NCBI GenBank assembly: GCA_012295275.1
Contig: CM022676.1
Coordinates: 4,214,014 to 4,278,013 of the forward strand
Source of the DNA: Chrysomallon squamiferum
Lineage: Eukaryota > Mollusca > Gastropoda > Neomphalida > Peltospiridae
Direction of reading: 5' to 3'
Length of the DNA: 64,000 nucleotides
This document shows positions 43,140 to 56,539 of this stretch, piece by piece; within the stretch, counting starts at the first letter, position 1; each line of letters starts with the position of its first letter. Below the pieces are notes generated by a model, which worked only from the letters and a program-made list of their open reading frames with translations, did no database searches and had not been told where the DNA came from. Made by a program: the position numbers and the translations under genes.

Positions 43140-43140
<1 letters not shown>
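41538..43140 (+). repeat. Gene C 3' flank, shared with B and intergenic copies
   Basis: Blocks 'gctttcttttttggtgata'-like, 'cgtacgaatcgattttt' and 'ggcttggattggattt' and the downstream 600 bases match 27034-27990, 8592-9490 and, inverted, 55160-55770. A TA run lies at 43010-43065. No exon is seen. Confidence 0.65.
42233..42238 (+). terminator. Candidate polyadenylation signal, gene C
   Basis: AATAAA at the position conserved in the gene B flank. It would give a 3' UTR of about 700 bases. Confidence 0.25.
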
Positions 43141-44720
<1,580 letters not shown>

Positions 44721-45440
44721 AATTTATATAACATAATATATCATAACATAACAGTACACTACACAACGGAACGTATTCATACAATATTAAAATATGTAAT
44801 CTGAATAATAATAACAAAAACATTAACACACAATATAACACACATAACAGGGTAACATAAACTATTGAACATATTCCATTTAAACATAAAAATAATAAAA
44901 TGCATATATAAATATACATAACATAACACAAAAATAACATAATATATCAACAACAATAACAGTTTCTTTCATTCACTACACAACACATACACAACGTCAA
45001 AACACATACCATGTAAAACGGGCCAGCTATGTTCCAATATGAGAACATAAAAAATAAAACATCTATGCTAACAAGATAATAACAAAACCTATCATCTCTG
45101 TTTTAGTTTCACCTAAAAAAGACACATTTAATACATTCATGTAAAATTTAAATATGGAAATACACACACAAATTTAAAAAAAATAAAAAAAAATAAATAA
45201 AAAAAAAAAAAAAAAACTAAAATAAAGAAAGAATTAAATAACAAGAAGAATAAAACTTCTGTTTTAGAAATAACTTTATTCAAAATTCAACGCATGTGTG
45301 ACATATTGCATTGTGTATTTTTACTCATTCAGTTTTTTGGCTTTAGTTTATTAATAAATATGCAGAGCAAAGTGTTGATATTGTGTATGAAGTGGATTTA
45401 AGTTGCTATGTTAAAGGATAAAGTTTATGTTGCCTAGGAT
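44721..45440. other. AT-rich spacer
   Basis: Degenerate remnants of the GTTAC block and A-rich sequence. I see no gene. Confidence 0.5.
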
Positions 45441-45459
45441 AATAAATAAATGAAAAAGG

Positions 45460-45591
45460 AGCCAATGAGACATGTGTTCATATTGTGTATGAAGCAGGAA
45501 GTAAACCTGATCCGTTAAACGAATAAAGTACAACAAGAAGGCGTCGAAAACTGCTTTTACATTAACAGAAGTAAAAACAAAAATACTGGAA
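45460..45591 (+). promoter_or_regulatory. Conserved 5' flank, gene D
   Basis: 'tgaagcaggaagtaaacctg' (ETS-like), 'aggcgtcgaaaactgctttt' and 'aaaaatactggaa' up to the ATG. The 'agtaactatatttttattaa' block of genes B and C is absent. Confidence 0.45.
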
Positions 45592-45649
45592 ATGAGTTGT
45601 AAGTTATTCTGTGTGTTCGTTTTACTGGGATGTGTAATTCACGTACAAG
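45592..45649 (+). CDS. Gene D signal-peptide exon
   Basis: 58 bp, MSCKLFCVFVLLGCVIHVQ, donor CAAG/GTATGT in phase 1. Intact. Confidence 0.78.
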
Positions 45650-47709
45650 GTATGTATTTTATATTCCTCACAAAAGACAGACGTTCCATAAAGTATAGTA
45701 TAGCATAAACAACAGAAGACACGGTTGAGTGCATTTACTAATTGCCTGCCGTTAACCGTGAATAACACATGTAATAAATTATAGACTGGTCCGATACAAC
45801 TAAATACAGAAAACAGAACAAAATTATATAAAATTAGATTTATTAATAGATTTATTTGTAGATTTATTAATTACATTTACCAGATTATAATTAGCCTCTC
45901 GCTGATGTTTTTATGAACAGACTGGAGCATATCATTGAATCAGTGACGGCTGTTCAGGATACATTACCTAATAAAGAATTTTCTGTATCAAATGGCGTGT
46001 CTGCATTATAGGCTGTCTTTCTGTGTTTTGAGAGGGAACCATTTATCTGTACCTGAGTATTTAATTTACAAACTGTGAAATTTAGACTCAGTCGAAGTTA
46101 TGTTTCGTTGACTAATGTAAAAGATATATATGGGTAATTGTGTGATTTGAATTTTTGAAATATATCTATTAAAACATGGGACAATAACAAAACACAACAT
46201 AACATAACATAACAACATGACGGTCCATAAATACATACTAACTTAACGTAACGTAAATGTAAATATAAAATAAAATATAAATAAATAAATAAAAATAAAT
46301 AAATAAAAATAAAAAAAACATTCAAGAAAACTATTCAAATGTTTAACAAGAATGTATTTATTGTTATTATTATTTTAAATTTTAGGTCTGAATTACAATT
46401 TAACAACATCAGACAGATATGCAATTGGTGGATCACCTTTTACTTTTATCTGCCAGAGAAATTATTATTTTCATGAAATAAGTTGGTTTGAGAATAAAGC
46501 ACAATATACACGATGCGTGATCTAGAAACACGGTCAGTGTCATTTTTAGTAAAACATCCAGAAAAAGATACAATTTTTTATTATCTGTTCAGATGAACTC
46601 AAAACTCTGACAATAAAATCAGTTGAAACTCAGTCAACATGGGACAGTGTGGAGATGTGGTGATTACAGACCACGCAGCAATGTAATAAAACTTGAAGTG
46701 AGAGGTAAAACTTATCTTTATTTATTTTTATCATCCTACAAAATATATTAACTGATGACAAAACAATAAACTAAATAAATAGTTGTAATACATTATAGAA
46801 TAATCCGATACAACTAAATACAGAACAAAACAACAAAATCAAAAAATTACATTTATCAACATCATTTCGATTTAAATAGTTGTACATCGATAACTAATTA
46901 TAACAGAGCAACCAACAATTTCTACTGTCAGAACAAAACTATGAAGAAAATGATGATGAAGCTGCCGACCATGATGATGATGATGTTGATAATGTTTCTG
47001 TTCTTTTTCCAGATGGTCCTGGAACATCACTCAAACTGAGTACTTCGTCTTTTGTGACTGCTGTGGAAGGAAGTGACGTCACAGTGTCTTGTTCGGCGAC
47101 GTGTTTCATCTCGTGCAATTATCAATGGAAGGTCGAAGATGACGTCATAAGTAACACAAGCATTCTGTCATTGGCTGATATTGATCGATCACAGACAGGT
47201 CTCTATGTGTGTACGGCTGAAAATGGAGATACGAACCAAACTGCTAATAAAACACTTCATTTGACTGTACATTGTAAGTAAGAAACTAATTATAGTAAAA
47301 ATGGAAATAATAAAATTCACAAATGATTTAGTATTTGTTAGAGTTGTATGCTTAAAATATCAGACAATCAGTTATAAACGTGTATAGTTAACAGAGAGGT
47401 TTAGCATAGACGGACTCCGTCAAGATATTAGATCACGTACAGAATCTACAATACCGGTCACTTACGTAACTCATCTTCAGTTTAGTTTCCACGTACAACC
47501 CAAGGCTCATTCACGTTTTTTCTTCCGAAAAGGAACAGAAAATCAACAGACAAGTTTACATTTTCAAAATGATTGTCGTGTGACTAGGGTAAGCTTGTAC
47601 CATACACAAGTTAAAAATTATGCACTTTTCTTATAGTCTGCCAAACAAAACCAAAAACAATAACAACAACGATAATAACAACAACAACAATAACAACAAC
47701 AACAACAAC

Positions 47710-47740
<31 letters not shown>

Positions 47741-47905
47741 GTAATAACAACAATAATAGCAACAACAACAAAAATGGCAACAGTATAAGGAGCTATAGCA
47801 ATAATAATCAAGATGACAAAGACCACGATGTTGATAATGATGGTGATGATTACGATGATAACGATTTTGTATTTATTTATTTATTTATTTATTTATTTGT
47901 TCATA

Positions 47906-47943
<38 letters not shown>

Positions 47944-49112
47944 TTTTTTTTTTACAGATGGTCCCGGCAGCTCACTTCGAGTCAATTCTTCATCTGACAT
48001 CTCTGTAGAGGAAGGAAGTGACGTCACAATATCATGCAAAGCCGATTGCTTTGTCAAATGCTTTTACAGATGGGAACTGACCAATCAGATTGTCAGTAAC
48101 AACGAACTACTGGCACTGACTAATATTACGAGATTTCAAGATGGCGTCTACAAATGCATTGCTTCTAATCCGGATACGAACCAAACATCACATACGAACA
48201 TTATTATTAATATTAAGTGTGAGTTTTAATTCATTTTATTTTGAGATTAATTTTGAATACAAATAATAAAATAGAAATAAAAACTATTCACAGAGATCCA
48301 ACGTGCGAATATCAAGTCTGTAGAATGGTTTAGATAGACGGGCTCGGTCAACGTATTAGATCACGTACAGGATGTACGATACGGGTCACGTACATAACTC
48401 ATATTCAGTTTAGCTTCCACGTATACCCCAAGGCTCATTCACGTTTTTTTTCCGCTAAGGTTTTATAACATTTAGTTTACTATTTCTAGATGATTGTCAA
48501 GACTGAATACAGATCATAAAAATAAAATTTATATTTTCTTATTCAGAGAGATTCAACAACAACAACAACAACAATAACAAAAATAACAACAATAAAAATA
48601 ACAGATACTGAGAGTAAGAGAGAATAATAGAGAACAAGAACAACAAAAATGGCGACAGATTAGAGCTATAGAAAGAGAATCATGCTCACGTACACCATCC
48701 ATGACAAACAATACGGGAAACTAAACAAAAGTTTAGCTTCCACGTACAACCCAATTGACGTTTTTTTTTTCCCAATAAGTTCATGATGAAAATCAACAGA
48801 CAAGTTTACATTTTCAAAATGATTGTCGTTTTTGACTAGGGGTAAGCTTGGACCATATATAAGTTAAAAATTATGCACTTTTCTTTTAGTCTGTGGAAAC
48901 AACAACAATAACAATAACAATAATAATAGTGTTGCTAATAATAATAGTAATAATAACAAGAATAGCAACAACAACAACAAAAATGGGAACAGTATCAGCA
49001 ACTATAGCAATAATAATCATGATGACGAAGACCACTATGTTGATAATGATGGTGATGATTATGATGATGACGATAAAGCTGATTAAATAGAAAAAAAGTA
49101 TTTATTTATTTA

Positions 49113-49173
<61 letters not shown>

Positions 49174-50747
49174 TTTATTTTTTATTTTATTTCAATTTAA
49201 TTTATTTTTTCACAGATGGTCCCGGTAGTTCACTTCGAGTCAATTCTTCATCTGACATCACTGTAGAGGAAGGAAGTGACGTAACAATATCATGCAAAGC
49301 CGAATGCTTTGTCAAATGCCTTTACAGATGGGAACTGACGAATCAGATTGTCAGTAACAACGGACTACTGGCACTGACTAATATCACGAGATTTCAAGAT
49401 GGCGTCTACACATGCATTGCTTCTAATCCGGATACGAACCAAACATCACAGACGAAAATTATTCTTAATATTAAGTGTGAGTGGGAGAATAAACTAAATG
49501 TAACGTTTATATGCTGCGCTGCAGTATATATATATATATATATATTCACGTCTGTATATATATTTGTATGCTTATATGTGTATAAGTCTGCATGAATGTA
49601 TGTATGTATGTATGTATGTATGTATACGTATTTGTATATGCATCTTTATAAATATATGTACGTATGTATGTGTGTGTGTGCATCTGTATGCAGCATGAGT
49701 TTATGTAGTATGCATCTATGCATGTTTGTTACAGAAATTACTTAGATCATTTAGCAACAGCAAATAAATAATTACCTAGTCTGTGAAGATATATTGATAA
49801 TATCAAATATACAAATTAAGTAATTATTGAAGACATATACAAATATATTAATTCAATGTCACATTTTTATTTGTGCTAACGAATTTTCAGGTGCTGTAGA
49901 AGACAACGGACAGTTCGGAAAAGGATTTGGCAGCGGTTTTGGAACTTTCCTTGTTCTGTCTGTTATCATTGTCATTGTCGTTGTTCTCTACGTCCGAAAC
50001 AAAAGTAGTATTTCTTTAATTTTTGTTTGTTTGCTTATTTATTTTTGTTTTGTTTGTTTGTTTCTTATTTATTTATTTGTTTGCTTGTTTGTTAGTTTCT
50101 TTCTTTCTTTTTTATTTATTTGTTTACTAATTTGTTTATTTCTTTTTGTTTTACTTTCTATTGTTTATTTATTCATTCATTCATCCATTTGTTTGTTGCT
50201 TCGTTTATTCATTCATTCATTTATTCATTGAATCATGCTATTGCTTCTTTATTGTTTGTATCTTTATTTGTTTCTTTGTTCGTTTGTTTCTTTTATTATA
50301 TATTTTATTCAGTTTTACGTAATAGTACAAGGGAGATAAATCTAGTATAATTTACACAATTACCCTGAACATAGTAACCAAACCTGTTTTCGCGACTAAC
50401 TGGGAATTTCAGACACCTGATAAAGAAAAATGATTTACAAGCAGAACAAGATTTAATCATGGATTTATTTCAGACAGACATCATACTAAAAATATTTCAC
50501 GATCGGTACTATTCCCAGTAATGAGGTCTGCAATTACGTAGCATGATTTGAAGAGAGGGGTATATTGTATACATAATAATAGCTAGTACTACTATCACTT
50601 CTACCATCACCACCACCACCACCACCACCACTACTACTACTATAACTACTACTACTACTACTCCTACTATTACATTACTATGTGCATGATGGTGATGATG
50701 ATACTATTATTATTATTACTATTATTATTATTATTATTATTATTATA

Positions 50748-50818
<71 letters not shown>

Positions 50819-51182
50819 AGGAAAGAAGAAGGCAGCTTCTAATCCAGAAAGGTATTTTAATTTATATATTTGTACTACTTTTCTTTATATCTCTAGAATA
50901 TATTCATGTGTTTTCGTACGTACATACGCATGTTTATATTCATTTATATATGGATGAGTGTATGTAAGCATATATCTATGTACGTATGAGCGTCTGTCTG
51001 TATATATATATATATGTATGTATGAGTGTATGGTATGTGTACATGTATATGTGTTTGCATTTCTTTGTATTCAGATTATTATATGTAATATGTTATTTAC
51101 TTTTGAAATTTCAGAATCAGCTCAAATCAACCTGTGTACTACAATGTTGGTCCGATTTCTGGTAAGTTTACATGTATACATT

Positions 51183-51227
<45 letters not shown>

Positions 51228-51245
51228 ATATTAGGACCTACATAC

Positions 51246-51282
<37 letters not shown>

Positions 51283-51528
51283 TATATAGAAACACAAATA
51301 CACCTACATATCTACATATATGTATACACTCATGTATATTAATACACGGAACACATACATGAACGCGCTAACAATGTTTATATAAGTCAAAAGATAATTT
51401 CATTCCATGTTTCAGATAATCAGACTGCAACAGCAGCTGTACATCAAGACACAGGGAATCCATATTCTTCTCTAGAGGAAAGACGAAATGACGTCCCATA
51501 TGAAGTCATCAAGTTTGAGAACAAATGA
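45592..51528 (+). CDS. Gene D: IgSF receptor with one ITAM and duplicated D4
   Basis: Exons: signal 45592-45649; V1 46386-46704 (frameshifted); D2 47013-47273; D4 47958-48218; second D4 49216-49476; transmembrane 49891-50007; cytoplasmic 50821-50851, 51115-51161 and 51416-51528. D3 and D5 are absent; a short D5 relic remains at about 49482-49520. Skipping V1 leaves an open frame of about 382 residues with three Ig domains, one membrane span, a Y-Y-N-V motif and one ITAM. The domain content differs from genes A, C and F, showing exon gain and loss within the cluster. Confidence 0.72.
46386..46704 (+). pseudogene. Gene D exon V1, frameshifted
   Basis: 319 bp instead of 303-312. In frame through FTFICQRN and ISWFENK, then extra bases shift the frame to a stop. 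More length changes follow near 'aaaaagatac' and 'tcagttgaaac'. Splice sites are kept. Confidence 0.72.
47013..47273 (+). CDS. Gene D exon D2
   Basis: 261 bp, intact: GPGTSLKLSTSS, CSATCFISC-x3-W, TGLYVCTAEN; donor T/GTAAGT. Confidence 0.83.
47700..47750. repeat. (AAC)n/(AAT)n microsatellite
   Basis: Mixed AAC/AAT repeat in the intron before the first D4 of gene D. A related stretch at about 48895-48990 precedes the second D4. Confidence 0.85.
47958..48218 (+). CDS. Gene D exon D4, first copy
   Basis: 261 bp, intact: GPGSSLRVNSSS, CKADCFVKC, YRWELTNQ and GVYKCIASN; donor T/GTGAGT. The (GA)n tract found after other D4 exons is missing here. Confidence 0.82.
49216..49476 (+). CDS. Gene D exon D4, second copy
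   Basis: 261 bp, intact: CKAECFVKC, YRWELTNQ, GVYTCIASN; donor T/GTGAGT. Flanking introns (47580-47850 versus 48770-49080) match, so the duplication included about 1.25 kb. Confidence 0.82.
49482..49520 (+). pseudogene. D5 relic in gene D
   Basis: 'gggagaataaactaaatgta' and 'acgtttatatg' match the first third of D5 exons (at 35143 in gene C). The rest is replaced by TA/TG repeats. Confidence 0.65.
49891..50007 (+). CDS. Gene D transmembrane exon
   Basis: 117 bp, phase 1-1. EDNGQFGKGFGSGFGTFL, hydrophobic VLSVIIVIVVVLYV, then RNKS. A Gly-rich stalk as in the other genes. Confidence 0.83.
50705..50817. repeat. (ATT)n tract before cytoplasmic exon 1
   Basis: Long ATT run ending in the acceptor ttattacag. 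The same tract precedes this micro-exon in genes B and C. Confidence 0.92.
50821..50851 (+). CDS. Gene D cytoplasmic exon 1
   Basis: 31-bp micro-exon, RKKKAASNPER, phase 1 to 2. Confidence 0.72.
51115..51161 (+). CDS. Gene D cytoplasmic exon 2, Y-Y-N-V
   Basis: 47 bp, phase 2 to 1. RISSNQPVYYNVGPIS. It replaces the first ITAM exon of B and C. The Y-x-N pattern resembles a Grb2 SH2 binding site (family knowledge; function inferred). Confidence 0.75.
51416..51528 (+). CDS. Gene D terminal exon, ITAM
   Basis: 113 bp ending TGA. NPYSSLEERRNDVPYEVIKF: YSSL-x8-YEVI, a full ITAM. Confidence 0.8.
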
Positions 51529-52320
51529 GATCCTGTTCATGAACGATAAACAAGGAAACAAGTACTGTTTGTCAATCATTCACTTTTTAAGGCACTTTCA
51601 CGAAAACTTGAAGAATATTAATTTGTTAAATATTTGTATTAAAATAGAGAGACTTCAGTTTCTGCAGTGACACCAGATTTGAACTGTGTAAAGGGCTACC
51701 TGTGAGAAAAGTTATGAACATTTTAATGAGTTGCCAATCGCGAATTTCGACCATTCACTAACATTGTGTCAATTGTGAATGCAACTATGTTAAAATCTCG
51801 TCATATTTATCCGTTAAAATTAAGTATTAAGTAGATACACATAAAAACATAAATTAAAAAAAGAAAATAGTTTTATCAATCTCAGTAATGGCTTCCCGCG
51901 ATGATATCCAAGAAATGATACTTTGGTCCTATTCGCAAATTTTCTATTTTTATTTTATTTAATTTGTTTTACATTTTTTCCTGTATAACGGTGACATGAG
52001 AAATGAAATTCCTGGCTGACAATGACAGAATAAAACTATGTTTACAGTTTTCTTTACTAACAAGAGTACCCGCTCTAGTGTCTGGTAACCCGTATCATTT
52101 TTTGGTGATACTTTTGAGTTCTTCATCTTTTTAGACTCAATCTGCATTGAGTGGGGTTTAATTCTGTATGATGAATTTATGATGATTCTATAAATGTTTA
52201 AGGATTGCGTACGAACTGGTTTTTCATATTAACGGCTTGGATTGTATTTAAAACGTACGAATACATAAGAATTCAAGTCAAGAACTTTTCAATCCTTGGT
52301 TATATCCATTGTTGATACTT
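51529..52320 (+). repeat. Gene D 3' flank, inverted copy at 56540-57344
   Basis: Matches the reverse complement of 56540-57344 ('gaatttcatttctcatgtcacc', 'tacccgctctagtgtctggt' and others). It runs directly into the broken end of gene E. Confidence 0.7.
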
Positions 52321-52340
52321 CGTTTCCGGGACAGTCTGTG
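52320..52340 (-). pseudogene. Gene E D4 stub
   Basis: On the minus strand, 'ttcacagactgtcccggaaa' retains the acceptor and first bases of a D4 exon; homology then stops at the junction with the gene D flank. Confidence 0.5.
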
Positions 52341-52499
52341 AAGAAATAATAATTAATAATATTAATAATTAATAAATAAATAAATACATCGATGATATTT
52401 GTTTGTTTCTATTATTATCAACATGATTCTCAGTATAATAATAATCATCAACGATATCGTCATCTTCATCATGATTATTATTGTTATAACTGGTGATAC

Positions 52500-52519
52500 T
52501 GTTGTTGTTGTTGTTGTTG

Positions 52520-52589
<70 letters not shown>

Positions 52590-52590
52590 A
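52500..52590. repeat. (ATT)n microsatellite
   Basis: GTT then ATT repeats beside D3 of gene E, as in the other genes. Confidence 0.93.
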
Positions 52591-52605
52591 TTGAAATTAT
52601 AATAC

Positions 52606-52917
52606 CTCTAACTTTCAACACAATTGTGTTACTCGAATACTGATGATCGATATTTTCACATCGCCAAATATTTTCTTGTTGATTTCTGTTCAAAGATGTT
52701 ATAGTAATTAGAAACTTGTTACGGAAACATTTGAAAGTGTAATTTCCACTAATACGTGACAAAACATCACAGTGTCCGGGACCAAAACGTAACACGTCAT
52801 AGCTGACGTCATTCTCAAACCAAGTGACGCGATGTGATGTTTGGAAAATCTGACATGTCAACGTAAATGAAAGACCGCTGACAGCGTAATGGGCAGATCC
52901 TCGAAGATTCGGCCGTC
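52606..52917 (-). CDS. Gene E exon D3
   Basis: 312 bp, open: FTLTCQIFQTSHRVTWFEND, GPGHCDVLSRISG and NIWRCENID; donor G/GTATTA. Confidence 0.78.
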
Positions 52918-53173
52918 CTGAAAGTAAACTGTAAACACTGAACACACCCTGGCACGCCCACACCCTGAGACACACAGAGAGAGACACACACTCAGATAAA
53001 TACATAGATAAAGCAATCTATACCGTAACAAAGTGAGTCTGATCTTATCTGGATATTCTGAATAAACGTTTATATCTGGGTCTCTGATATTATAAATTTA
53101 CACATCTAACAAATATTGACTTGTTTGTTTATTTTATCATTTGTATTTTTACTATAATTAGTGTCTTACTTAC

Positions 53174-53434
53174 GATGAACAGTCAAATGAAGTGTTTTAT
53201 TGGCAGTTTATTTCGTATCTGGATTTGCAGCCACCCACACATAGAGACGTGATTGTGCTATATGAACATTAGCCAATGAGAGAATGCTTGTTTTACTTAT
53301 GACGTCATTTGCGACCTTCCATTCATATTTACACGTGATGAAACACGTCGCCGCACAAGACACTGTGACGTCACTTCCTTCCAAAGCAGTCACAACAGAC
53401 AAAGTATTCAGTTTGAGCGATGTTCCAGGACCAT
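53174..53434 (-). pseudogene. Gene E exon D2, nonsense and Cys loss
   Basis: 261 bp with normal splice sites. The last Ig Cys is Trp (LYVWVAAN instead of LYVCVAEN) and the Gln of TKQTAN is a TAA stop. Confidence 0.8.
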
Positions 53435-53769
53435 CTGTAAAAACCAAAAACATTATCAACATCATCATCATCATTATCGACAGCTTCATCATCATTTTCT
53501 TGATATTTTTGTTTTATTCTTTCTGACAGTTTAAATTGTGGGTTGCTCGTATTGTTAGTTATGGATGTTGTCGTCGAAGTGATGATGATACCGTAGTGTT
53601 TCAGTTGTTGCTGATGATATTACAATTATTACTAATGTCGCTAATATTTATTTATTTTGTTATTTATTTATTTAAATTTATTTTGCTAATATTTTCGCTG
53701 ATTTATTTAGTTTATTGTGTTGTCATCATTAACAGTACATATTTCGATTATAATAAAACTGATTTTTAC

Positions 53770-54081
53770 CTCTCTCTTCCAGTTTTATTTCATTGCTGCC
53801 TGGATTAAAATCACCACATCTCCACACTGTTCCATGTTGACTGAGTTTCACTGATTTTATTGTCAGAGTGTGAATACCATTTGAACAGTTAAAAGTGTAT
53901 TCTTCTGGATGTTCATTATGAAAATGACACTGACCGTGTCCATCTAAATGACTCATCTTGTATATTGTGTTATTCTCAAACCAACTTATTACAAAAAAAT
54001 GAAAATCTCTCTGGCAGGTAAAAGTAAAAGGTGATCCACAAATTGCATATCTGTCTGATGTTGTTAAATTGTAATACAGAC
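53770..54081 (-). CDS. Gene E exon V1
   Basis: 312 bp, open: FTFTCQRDFHFF, ISWFENNTIY, GHGQCHFHNEHP, FNCSNG and HGTVWRC. The AICGSP segment gains an extra Cys where the other genes have Val or Gly. Confidence 0.78.
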
Positions 54082-54204
54082 CTAAAATATAAAATAATAA
54101 TAAAAAATTCAAATAAAATTAAACTCACTTTTTTATTATTACATTCTTATTAAGTTTGTGTGTTATTTTTATTAATTTATTTATTTATTATTTATTTATA
54201 GTTT

Positions 54205-54300
54205 ATTCCATAATTAAGTTACATTACGTTACGGTACTTTACACTGTGTTATGGACCGTCATTTTGTTATGTTATGTTATGTTATTGTCTCATGTTTTGA
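54205..54300 (-). repeat. GTTAC/TTATG array upstream of V1 (gene E copy)
   Basis: GTTAC units, 'atggaccgtcat' and TTATG units in intron 1, matching the blocks in the other genes. Confidence 0.7.
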
Positions 54301-54396
54301 TACAGATATGTTTCAAAAATTCAAATCACACAATAAGGCATATATTTTTTACATTAGTCAAGGAAACATAACTTCGACGCAATATAAAATACATAC

Positions 54397-54454
54397 CTTG
54401 TACGTAAATTACACATCCCAGTAAAACGAACACACAGAATAACTTACAACTCAT
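54397..54454 (-). CDS. Gene E signal-peptide exon
   Basis: 58 bp, MSCKLFCVFVLLGCVIYVQ, donor CAAG/GTATGT. Intact although the rest of the gene is degraded. Confidence 0.7.
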
Positions 54455-54730
54455 TTCCAGTGTTTTAGTTTTAACTGACGTTAATAGAAATATAGTTACT
54501 TTCTTTTCTTGACTGCTTTCTCGATTTTGCTGCTGCTAATGTGAAAGCAGTTTTCGACGCCTTCTTGTTGTACTTTCCTCTGGTAATTTATGAGATTTCC
54601 TTCCGGGTCATTGGCTGTACATATTTATTAATAAACTTTATCCTGGTAGCGTATCAGGTTTCCTTCCTGCTTCATACACAATATGAACACTAGTCTCATT
54701 GGCTCTGCATATTTATTAATAAACTTTATT
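54455..54730 (-). promoter_or_regulatory. Conserved 5' flank, gene E
   Basis: Minus strand: 'agtaactatatttctattaa', 'aggcgtcgaaaactgctttc' and 'tgaagcaggaaggaaacctg'. The ETS-like core is GGAAGG here instead of GGAAGT. The distal part is duplicated ('attaataaactttat' twice). Confidence 0.4.
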
Positions 54731-55159
54731 CTGGTAAAGTATCAGGTGTGCATCCTGTATATACATAATATAAACACTAGTCTCATACTCGATTGAATCA
54801 GAAAAATACATAATGCACTCTGAGATATAACATATAGCGTTGTATTTTGAATAGTAAATTCTGCTTAGAGTGTTATTTCTTCTTCTTCGTTTTCTTTTTA
54901 TGTTATTTTCTTTTTTCTTTTTTATAATTTTTTTTTTATTATTATTATTTTTTTACTGATGTCCGAGTGTATTTATGCACCTTTATAAGGGTGTGTAAAC
55001 ATATTTTACCATACAGGTGTATGTATTTCCATATACATATATATATAGACATGTAGTTAAGTATATATGTATGTATGTATATATTCTGTATGTATATATG
55101 TAAGTATGTGTGTATATATGTGTTTCCATACTTACATTCATACACACACACACGCACAC

Positions 55160-55770
55160 ACGTACGTTTATAACTTAAGTAACTTCCCTTTATTATGTCC
55201 CTTGTCTGTTTTCCTATTCTAACTCCTTGCAGAGAATTCGTTTAACCCATGTTCTGTCGTTTCATTAGACGTACTTTCTTATATACGTAATTATATATTC
55301 AGAGACAGTGATTGGATAGAGAGATGGATGGATGTGTGGATACAGTGAAGTAAAGAAAGAACAATCAGACAGAGTAACAGGTAAATAGAGAATAACAGAA
55401 AAGAAAAGAGAGGTGTGTAAAATCAGAACAGTTGAAATACAAAAATCGATGGAGAAAGCTTGTTATAAACAAAAACACAGAAACAGAGTAACACATTTAA
55501 AAGACAAAGAGAAACATTACTTTCTTATTGTGTACAAAGGGAAAGAATAAAATACAGCAGAGAACTGGAAAATGTATTTATTATATCAACGATAAAAATC
55601 TTTGTTATCGCGAACACATAATCAAATCTGCTAATATGATAAAGAAAGATAACATAGTGAGCAGTAAAATAGTACACACTAGTTTAGTTGTTACATCAGT
55701 TCCCTTCATTTCGTCCCTTGTCCTATTTCCCGTTCTAACTGCTTGTAGACAAATTCCTTTAACCCATTTT
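55160..55770 (-). repeat. 3'-flank repeat copy
   Basis: Same orientation and content as 7800-8391, inverted relative to 27430-27980 and 42400-42980 ('cagagacagtgattggatag', 'ggatggatgtgtggatacag', 'gagaaagcttgttataaaca'). Confidence 0.7.
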
Positions 55771-56539
55771 CTATCATTTCAATCATTGTTACACAAGGAA
55801 CAATAAGCAATCTTGTTTTTGTTTTTTTTTCGTTTTTTTATAATGATTCCTCTTCCTGAGTTCCTTTTAAGTCTGGATAACATTTAAAATCAACGATTTA
55901 GATCTGCTAGTACAGTTCTAGAAGTTTGAAAAGAGGGTAAAAGAAAGAAAAAACAAATTAAACTCTTCAGGACAACAGAGATAAGTTTCCTAATTTATTC
56001 AAAGCCATATTTTAGTAATATATCTGTGTTCAGAGATGGAAAAGGGTACAGATATAAGTGATTACATCAGTTATTTTGTATTTTTCTCTACCCCAGTTCT
56101 TCCGTTCCTTTTCTTTGTTATAAATGTAGTGTGCAAAAAATACTGAAGGCGTACAACAGTAATTATAAATCAGAATGTCAGCCACAAGTCGATTCATTAG
56201 AACAGAGAAACACACGTTTGAAGGGTGCAAGGGAAAATATTGTATGTGGATTTTATTATTGATTGATTTATTTATTTATTTATTTATTTATTTATTTTTC
56301 TGGTCAACATCGTAGCTAGGCAGTATATCATATTTGATCCATTTCTGAAGATTATGATTTATTTTTTATTTATTTGATACCGCTGTTTACAGTAATTTTG
56401 TTATTTAAATCATCGAGAGATTTTTTTGTTAACAAAAGCCATTGTGTTTCAAAGCGGTGGTTACTAAGAAATAATAGAAATGTCATGACGTCAGAACCTT
56501 CCTAACAATATTCCTCTTGTCATCTGGCTATACTGCTTG
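55771..56539. other. Spacer, nothing recognised
   Basis: AT-rich sequence with a TTTA run near 56260-56300. I see no exon of the receptor family and no other gene. Confidence 0.5.

Larger units (their letters stand above)
52606..54454 (-). pseudogene. Gene E: truncated IgSF receptor copy
   Basis: Minus-strand exons: signal 54454-54397 (intact, 58 bp), V1 54081-53770 (open), D2 53434-53174 (nonsense codon and lost Ig Cys) and D3 52917-52606 (open). D4 is cut to a stub, and D5, transmembrane and cytoplasmic exons are missing; the locus abuts the 3' flank of gene D. At best it could give a short secreted protein with V1 and D3 if D2 is skipped. Most likely it is a decaying duplicate. Confidence 0.72.
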
